Both the position numbers and the translations under genes were made by a program. A model generated the notes under the pieces. It was given only the letters and a program-made list of their open reading frames with translations, searched no databases and was not told where the DNA came from. Shown in pieces: positions 58,028 through 64,000 of a stretch of 64,000 nt of DNA. Source of the DNA: Rhyzopertha dominica (Eukaryota; Arthropoda; Insecta; Coleoptera; Bostrichidae). Location of the stretch: the NCBI GenBank assembly GCA_025024175.1, contig QCXZ01000064.1, forward strand, positions 45,653,325-45,717,324. The letters run 5' to 3'. The stretch's first letter is position 1. Every line of letters begins with the position of its first letter.

Positions 58028-59016
58028 GAGCGGTCAGCGACGACTTGAATCCACAGTGCCGCCTCTTCGTCAATGACAAGAACAATGGTACATCCTTTTT
58101 AGTAGACACAGGCGCGGAAATATCTGTGCTACCGAAAAGATTCGCGATTCACAGACAGCTAACGACGGACAATTTGCGATTGTACGCAGCTAACGGTACA
58201 ACAATAAATACTTTCGGTGACAGACTAATATGTGTAAATCTAGGATTACGGCGTCAGTTTAAGTGGCGATTCATAGTAGCAGACGTTACGAAACCCATTC
58301 TCGGCGCAGATTTTCTACAACACTACGGACTCTTGGTAGACATTCGCAACAGGCGTCTTGTGGATAGTATTACGAACATTTCTACCCCAGCACGAGTGGT
58401 TAATGCAAGCAGTTCAGAAAGTGTACATATTATTAGCCGTGACAAGTCAGTATTCCATGATATATTGCTTAAATTTCCCGATGTTTGCAGATGTTCGCCC
58501 ATTCCGAAAGAAGTAAAGCATACTGTAGTTCATCACATTCAAACAACTGGACCACCTGTACAAGAAAAAGCTCGTAGACTGTCTCCGCAAATGTTGAAAG
58601 TGGCACAAGCGGAATTTCAGTATATGCTTGAACAAGGGATATGCCGCCAGTCATCCAGCCCATGGAGCAGCCCACTTCATATGGTGCCTAAGAAATCTGC
58701 AGGAACCTGGAGACCGTGTGGTGATTATCGTCGGCTGAACGCTATCACTACACCGGACCGATACCCTGTCGCGAACCTAGCGGACTTCTCCTATAAACTG
58801 CATGGCACTAGCATTTATTCCACACTGGACCTTATAAGAGCGTATCATCAAATCCCAGTGGCAAAAGAAGACGTAGAGAAAACTGCCGTTATCACTCCGT
58901 TCGGCTTATATGAATTTCCATACATGACGTTCGGATTATGTAACGCAGCGCAATCATTCCAAAGATTCATGGATACCGTTCTCCATGGCTTGGAATTTTG
59001 CTATTGCTATATAGAT
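57931..59016 (+). pseudogene. CsRn1-type protease and N-terminal reverse transcriptase, cut at YIDD
   Basis: An open frame with [13 protein letters not shown] (aspartic protease), [16 protein letters not shown], then RT blocks [49 protein letters not shown] and [20 protein letters not shown]. It reaches CYCYID at 59,016, where the second catalytic Asp is lost. The ORF then reads on through inverted primer-site and LTR sequence and into BEL DNA to a stop at 59,121. No RT activity is possible from this frame. Confidence 0.92.
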
Positions 59017-60210
59017 CACGTCGGGGTCACCAATGTGGTAATTGGTAGTTTCTTTAATTTCGACCACCAATTACCACATTTTGACACGTATTTAGAGAGT
59101 GTTTTGTACCTAAACAAATGATACAGCATTTCTTTGTTTTTTACGAGTTCATGACGTTCCTGGGGAGATTTCTTGAGACGAGTGGGGCATTTGTAAATAA
59201 AATGATCTTCCTGGCATAAGCTACACTTAGGACTGGCTGAAGCATAATTTATAGCGTTTGTAAAAAAAGAAGTGCTAAATTTTACTAAAGCTGTGGGTTT
59301 ATCAGTATTTGCTTTGTATTTTTTGTTGAACTGAGCACTGTCGTGAGCTTTATTGATACTAGGGGTAGCATTGAATCCTACTGACTCCAAAGATGTGTAC
59401 TGTTTGGACAAAAATTCAACAAGTAACTTAAAAGTGGGTATTTTTCGTTTGATGCTGCATTTCAAATCTAATGACAGTCGCGGAATCTAATCGCTTTATT
59501 AATATGTGAAACAATAAAATCCCAACTTTCAGGGGGAAAACCTCAATTTTTAAGAGTCGACAAATTTCTGTAAAAACATTGAGTAAGCTGCGGAGCTTTT
59601 TAGCTGTCGTTTGCGAATCCAACAATTTTGAACAATGTTCTATCAATGAGCGGTGACGACCTTTTGTTTTCATATCTCTTAACCGCAGCATTATTATATG
59701 CATAGTTATATCACTTGTCATTGGGGTACATCCAACTAGAGCTAAAGGTTTATCTTTTAAGCGTTCACAAATAATAAAAATTTTCTACATTCGAAAGCCA
59801 ATTATCTTTGTGGATGATTTTGTTAAACATGTCGATAAAGGTTTTATATTGATTTACATCGCCAGAAAAGGGAGATACCGGCTTGTCCTGGGCAGATATA
59901 ATCAGATCTTCGGTAAATAAGCCTGTAAAAAAATGACAATGATAATAATTCCCATCAAACGCGGCACGTATTGCTTCTTGTGAATCAAAATAAAAATCGT
60001 CGTCGAGTGACATCAACTCTAATATTTTATTGTGTGTTTCATAGAAACCACTATGTATTAATTTAGTGTCTTCATATAGCAACTTAAAGAGTTCCTGGTT
60101 TTGATGTCACCTGATGAGGCAAGTTTAGCACTATCTTTAATTTCTACCATTCGTTTTACGTCCGATTCGCTAGTAGCTAGAAGTGATTTAATTTTATTTA
60201 AACACATAAG

Positions 60211-61020
60211 ATACAGATCTATATATAATATTGTGATTTATTTGAATTAAATAAGTACGTGGAAATGTAAGCAGCTGTGATTGTGAAAGAGTGCAAAAGA
60301 GACCTTGAATCGACTTGAGTGAGACAATAAACTACTTTTTGAGCGGCGAAAAGGTGGATTAATTGAACCAGCGTACGGTCAGCATTTCTGCCACTACCGG
60401 ATATACCGCCGAACCGGCCGTCTGCACTGGGTTGGAGGGTAGATACTGATTGCTAGTAGTGCAACTGCCTAGCGCATGTTAAGGAAATATAAAGACTGGA
60501 ATGGGAAGGTTTATATAGGTACATTCAATTTCTTTGAATGTTTTTGGTGCTGTTGACATCATTGTTCCACTTCAGAGTAGCTCGGTTAATTTCTTGTTCC
60601 TTATCATATCATTCTGAATTACGCTCTCTATAGTTGTTATCGATGTAAAGCACGGTCTTCTCATGGAATTATATTCAATATAATTCCGTGGATCTTCCTC
60701 CGCTTAGTTCCCAGGTCTTCCTTAACATGTGATCTGCTTCTCTCCTAGACGTGTCGTTAGTATTTCGTCGCGTATGTCTCTATTCTTTTTATGATAGTTC
60801 TGGTATCCAAGAGTTGCGCTTTTGCCAAATGCGTGGTATGTATTTGGTTGAATATCTTTACCTTAGATTGTCATTTTGTTATTTCTTGAGTTATTTGCCT
60901 AAACGCTGTGTTCGCTCTTCTGTCGGTTGGGACATGTACACCTACAATGCATACTGTTTCCGCCTTCCAGGATTTTATGTATCACTATTGTGTAATTGTA
61001 TGTTTTGGTAACAATATTTT
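60211..61020. other. Intergenic, no gene seen
   Basis: Moderately GC-mixed sequence with a 20-bp inverted repeat around 60,664-60,700 (GAATTATATTCAATATAATTC). The plus ORF at 60,751-61,011 shows no domain I recognise. Confidence 0.5.
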
Positions 61021-61282
61021 GTTCAGGATGAAGCGTGCTTTAGAAGAGGGGTAAATAATTTGCATAATGAAAATGTCTATGCATGTGTGGGCTGCAATAA
61101 TTGGTAATAACATTGTTGGTTCTGTAATTTTACCACAAAAGTTAACAGGAGAAAGTTATTTGCAACATTTTTGTAAAATCCATCAAGATTTGAATACCTT
61201 GACCCAAAAAACCTCCATACACCAAATATCACTTAAATATTTTAATTTTTTCAAAAGTAAAGACCTTTTAGAAACAGCCTGA
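61021..61282 (+). pseudogene. Tc1/mariner-like DDE transposase fragment
   Basis: DEACFRRGVNNLHNENVY at about 61,027, then, after a frame change, HVWAAIIGNNIVGSVILPQ and KLTGESYLQHF. The spacing and wording match the block around the second catalytic Asp of transposases of the transposable-element Tc3/mariner-like group common in insects (VWAAIIG..LVGP..LP..LTG..YL). Neither N-terminus nor the third catalytic residue is present. Its tail runs into the left 151-bp direct repeat. Confidence 0.7.
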
Positions 61283-61391
61283 ATATATTTATTACCTAGG
61301 GCCGGTTGCACAAACGTGGGTCAAAGTTATTCCGAGTTTAATCCACGGTCGTTGCCTAGCAATGTCATGAATCAGCAATTTAGGAGATAAA
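61241..61391 (+). repeat. 151-bp direct repeat, left copy
   Basis: From TTTTAATTTTTTCAAAAG to CAATTTAGGAGATAAA; it contains AGGGCCGGTTGCACAAACG. It matches 62,683-62,833 with only a handful of differences. The two bound a unit of about 1.3 kb holding a minisatellite and a possible spliced gene. Confidence 0.9.
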
Positions 61392-61419
61392 AAAGAAATT
61401 AAGCCGCCTTCGGAGGCAC

Positions 61420-61870
61420 ATTTCTGTGCACGATCCGGCAACACCGCTTTCGAAAATGTCGGGGAAATCCCGTATCCGCCATTCCCAGATGCACCCTTCG
61501 ATTTCCCCAGAAAATCGTAAAAAGTGCACCATCCGGCAACACCGCTTTCGAAAATGTAGGGGAAATCCCGTATCCGCCATTCCCAGATGCACCCTTCGAT
61601 TTCCCCAAAAAAATCGTAAAAAGTGCACGATCCGGCAACACCGCTTTCGAAAATGTCGGGGAAATCCTGAATCTGCCATGCCGGGATTCCCCCGTCGATT
61701 TCTCCAAAAAATCGTAAAAAGCGCGCCATCCGGCAACACCGCATACCGAAGCCACCGATCTTTCGCGAACAATCGCATCACTCGCTAAAAATCGTAGACC
61801 GGGATTCCCCCGTCGGTTTTCCCAAGAAATCGTAAAAAGTGCACCATCCGACAACACCGCGTCGGCAAAA
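61420..61870. repeat. Minisatellite, about 98-bp period, four to five units
   Basis: CAACACCGCTTTCGAAAATG-like starts lie at 61,439, 61,537, 61,636, 61,734 (variant) and 61,852 (variant). Units contain CCGCCATTCCCAGATGCACC and AAATCGTAAAAAGTGCACC. The GC-rich content is unlike the surroundings. It leaves several long overlapping minus-strand ORFs open, which I treat as artefacts of the repeat. Confidence 0.88.
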
Positions 61871-62074
61871 CAGGTCTCTATATTAGAACGTTGTGCAAAT
61901 TCCTGCATTCCCGATTTTAAAAATTCCTGCATTGTCGACTTGCGAATTCCTGTATTACCTCCCCATCGCAGATTCCTACACTCCGGAAATGTGTAGCATT
62001 CAATGTGAATTTGAGTTGTTCTTCTAGCGAAACATTCCATGTATGTATGTGATTGTTCGCTAAAATCCGTCGTC

Positions 62075-62603
62075 ATGGTGTCGCGAAATTACTCCCTTCA
62101 GCAGCCCTTCAGTATCAGTGTCAAGATGAGCGGTGAGGAGGCAAGTCATTTGCGAAAAGCCCCGTCGTGCATATAATTAACGTTTTTTTTTTATTGCAGA
62201 TAGTTAAAGAGACTTTAAATTACGTAAATGCCAACGGCATCTCGACGACTTGGCTTAGGTAAGACGAACGCGTTTCATCGTATGTTTATTTATAATACAA
62301 AGTTGCAAGCACATGGCGGAGACCTACATTTAAAGAAAAGGAGGGTGAACAAAGTAAGTACTTCTTACCCGTCGTACCGGTAAATAGGTGTAACGCGTTT
62401 CTATTTTTTTAGAAATACACGGGGGCCGAAAGGGTGGTGCCCGAATATCAGCTTAACGTGGAGACGATAAGGTACTTTTTAAATGTTGTCTCTCGTGTGG
62501 CGCTACTGTTTTTGTTATTTGCAGAGAATACCAGCGCACCAGGGCTTCACCACAGGAGGTGGCCGTTTTCAAAAATAGAAAAAAAATGGTCCTTTCAAAA
62601 TAA
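62075..62603 (+). CDS. Candidate five-exon micro-exon gene, function unknown
   Basis: Proposed exons 62,075-62,140, 62,200-62,258, 62,310-62,353, 62,413-62,471 and 62,525-62,603. They stay in one frame and give about 101 residues, with segments MVSRNYSLQQPFS, IVKETLNYVNANGIS, YTGAERVVPEYQLN and EYQRTRASPQEVAVF. Three acceptors are strong (TTTTTTTTTATTGCAG, CTATTTTTTTAG, GTTTTTGTTATTTGCAG). Donors are GCAAGT (the GC class), GTAAGA, GTAAGT and GTACTT. Introns are 59, 51, 59 and 53 bp. The exon 3 acceptor is weak. An AATAAA overlaps the stop region. I recognise no family; it could be a captured gene piece or an unusual host gene. Confidence 0.4.
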
Positions 62604-62682
62604 AATTATTTAAAAAACAGTTTATTTTTTTTTATCAATTGTGATTCGTGCACTTTGTTGCAAGAGACGGGTCGTCAATGGT

Positions 62683-62833
62683 TTTATTTTTTTCAAAAGT
62701 AAAGACCTTTTAAAAACAGCCTGAATATAATTATTACCTAGGGCCGGTTGTACAAACGTGGGTCAAAGTTATTCAGAGTTTAATCCACGGTCGTTGCCTA
62801 GTAATGTCATGAATCAGCAATTTAGGAGATAAA
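62683..62833 (+). repeat. 151-bp direct repeat, right copy
   Basis: Partner of 61,241-61,391; same limits and orientation, offset 1,442 bp. Confidence 0.9.
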
Positions 62834-63291
62834 TATACTATTATTATAATATTAGTATCCTCAAAGTTATTTAGGACATTTCGGTTAAAATTGGGACTCT
62901 GGACATTGTACCAGATCCATCTGAGTCTCGACTACCTAGCAAACCTACATATTCCTAAAAGAAACCATATATGCATTTGTTCGATTTGAAGCCATCAGGT
63001 ATTAAGAACTTATCAGTTCAGGAATACTCTGAAGCTCAAATATATTACATTGTTCTGTCCTGAAATATTTATAAAGTGTATATGCGTATAATAAATGGTT
63101 AGTTAGGACTTTTAAGATACCACATTAAGTGCAAGACCTGTCCCTTCTACTTTGCCATTCCTAAATAAACATATTTATTATGAGATATAATAAATCACTT
63201 ATTATTTTTGCAATGCAACATATATTTCACTATGACTACAGAAAGCGATACATCATGAACTTTTTATTCATGCAGGAATGTAATGATTTTA
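62834..63291. other. Intergenic, 3' flank of the transporter gene
   Basis: AT-rich, no gene seen; likely contains the 3' UTR of the minus-strand gene. Confidence 0.5.
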
Positions 63292-63935
63292 TTATTCATT
63301 CTTCTTTGGTACATAAGATAGTACCAGTGCAGATTCTGGAGAAATTGGAATGGCATCTGCAGTCTTCTTTAACCTGTAACAAAAATAAAAATTAATGTAT
63401 GCATAAAAATGCAATCCTGGAATATAATACTTCAGTTCCATGCCAGTCTCATTATAGTTGCTACTGTACAGTTGGACAGTAACTTCTTCCGACACTACAG
63501 GAATATCTTGAAGTAAATTAGCCGTCACTGCAGTTTTGGTCGGATTTAATAACACCAAAATACCAGGGTTACCTGGCGCTACCCTAAAATATGAAACACC
63601 ATTAGCAACGCAATGCGAATTATTTATCTCTACAATGAAAATAACTGATATACGAACCCTTGTCTAATCAATCAACAGCCGCACAAGAAAAAGTAAAATT
63701 TATTTAATATAGTGATTATTATGAATATTAAAAGTAGCATTGTTTACCTGATAAATGCAAACAGTGTGCTGTTTGCGACATCATATTTACTGAGTTGACC
63801 ATTCATTATAGAAGGAGAACTCCTTAATTTAAGCAGTTCTTGGGAAATGTTAGCATTGCTGTCAACCAGAGTCACACCTGGCGAAAGGAAAGTGACTATA
63901 TCCAGTACATCAGATGGAAGGACAGTAGTTGTGTG
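63292..63935 (-). CDS. SLC3A2/4F2hc-like amino-acid transporter heavy chain, last three exons (partial)
   Basis: Minus-strand exons 63,748-63,935, 63,431-63,583 and 63,292-63,373 join in frame and end at a stop. Reads: VLPSDVLDIVTFLSPGVTL, NISQELLKLRSSPSIMNGQ, LFAFIRVAPGNPGILVLLN, IPVVSEEVTVQLYSSNYNE and ISPESALVLSYVPKKNE. The order, a LxxLR-S-x-xxxG helix, an (F/Y)IR strand, a V-LN strand and a final P-x-x-xLvL strand, matches the C-terminal beta domain that follows the alpha-amylase-like fold in SLC3A2. SLC3 heavy chains carry light-chain amino-acid transporters to the plasma membrane. Acceptors (TTACAG, TTTTAG, TTACAG) and donors (GTAAAC, GTATTA) are good. A maltase of the same fold is the alternative. 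The 5' exons lie right of the window. Confidence 0.75.
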
Positions 63936-64000
63936 CTGTAAATAAATAAAATCAATTATAGAAGTATAAGATCATATCCTGTTCAGAATAGATAGATTAA

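Larger units (their letters stand above)
55676..59078. mobile_element. Rearranged CsRn1-type Ty3/gypsy element
   Basis: The unit is flanked by TTTT (55,672-55,675 and 59,079-59,082). Segments: 55,676-56,854 minus (LTR, integrase); 56,849-56,990 plus (RT from the YIDD motif onward); 56,991-57,062 minus (72 bp of LTR 3' end, identical to 55,676-55,747); 57,061-59,016 plus (LTR tip, primer site, gag, protease, RT up to YID); 59,014-59,045 minus (primer site and LTR tip); 59,045-59,078 plus (LTR tip). Both outer ends are therefore the same LTR terminus in opposite orientation. A tRNA-Trp-like primer site and a CHCC gag motif place it in the CsRn1 clade. Confidence 0.9.
55015..60210 (-). pseudogene. 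Decayed BEL/Pao element, interrupted by a nested gypsy insertion
   Basis: On the minus strand, gag fragments from about 60,210 read FSGDVNQYKTFIDMFNKIIH, then EHCSKLLDSQ, LVEFLSKQYTSLES and a knuckle CSLCQEDHFIYKCP down to 59,083. The element then continues at 55,675 with CNVCNRRHYTLL, a protease-side DPGFSIPGSIDLLIDAELY and NTIFGWLF, and RT-like HHCVFDASAKSS and NDTLLIGPKL, ending near 55,015. Many frame changes and an internal deletion are present. Removing 55,676-59,082 rejoins the gag frame exactly, which proves these two parts were one element. Confidence 0.87.

Noticed and set aside
61292..62076. Several overlapping minus-strand ORFs up to 225 codons
   Set aside because: They overlap in different frames across the 98-bp minisatellite; no family, no promoter, no preference for one frame.

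Overview
The window reads as nuclear DNA of an arthropod, most likely an insect. It is AT-rich and intron-split, and it is crowded with element classes typical of insect genomes: BEL/Pao, CsRn1-type and other Ty3/gypsy LTR elements, Penelope-like elements, mariner, hAT and TA-flanked MITEs. There is no bacterial-style operon, and scattered N bases suggest a draft assembly. I cannot name the species.

Four conserved host genes can be read by joining exons. (1) A PP2A B56 regulatory subunit (PPP2R5/widerborst type) lies on the minus strand: exon 1 at 32,026-32,167, exon 2 at 727-923, the rest off the left edge. Its first intron is about 31 kb and holds most of the repeats of the left half. (2) JKAMP lies on the plus strand (33,099-34,088, three exons, 294 residues), head to head with the PP2A gene. 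(3) WDR92 (DNAAF10) lies on the minus strand with four exons between 54,667 and 36,903; they join to exactly 357 codons. (4) The 3' end of an SLC3A2/4F2hc-like transporter heavy chain lies on the minus strand at 63,292-63,935. JKAMP and WDR92 are tail to tail.

Repeat layout, left to right: foldback and satellite DNA (6.1-8.9 kb), an inverted Penelope-like pair (9.0-10.2 kb), a four-member TIR family (10.7, 13.9, 19.6 and 29.2 kb), a hAT-type element with an 8-bp target duplication (13.5 kb), a mariner relic (14.5 kb), a 460-bp near-perfect palindrome (17.0 kb), a young BEL/Pao element with one intact 1,718-codon ORF (22.5-28.6 kb), a second inverted Penelope-like pair filling WDR92 intron 3 (37.1-40.7 kb), two decayed gypsy elements in WDR92 intron 1 (46.6-52.9 kb), a long-TIR MITE (53.4 kb), and a decayed BEL gag-pol (55.0-60.2 kb) interrupted by a scrambled CsRn1-type gypsy element (55,676-59,078).

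The strongest leads are four. The scrambled CsRn1 element ends in the same LTR terminus, inverted, on both sides; it has a 4-bp target duplication, and removing it restores the host BEL frame. Both Penelope-like copies are head-to-head inverted pairs, and one makes nearly a whole intron of an essential-type gene into a hairpin. The young BEL element has LTRs of unequal length. A possible five-exon micro-exon gene with 51-59 bp introns (62,075-62,603) lies inside a unit bounded by 151-bp direct repeats.
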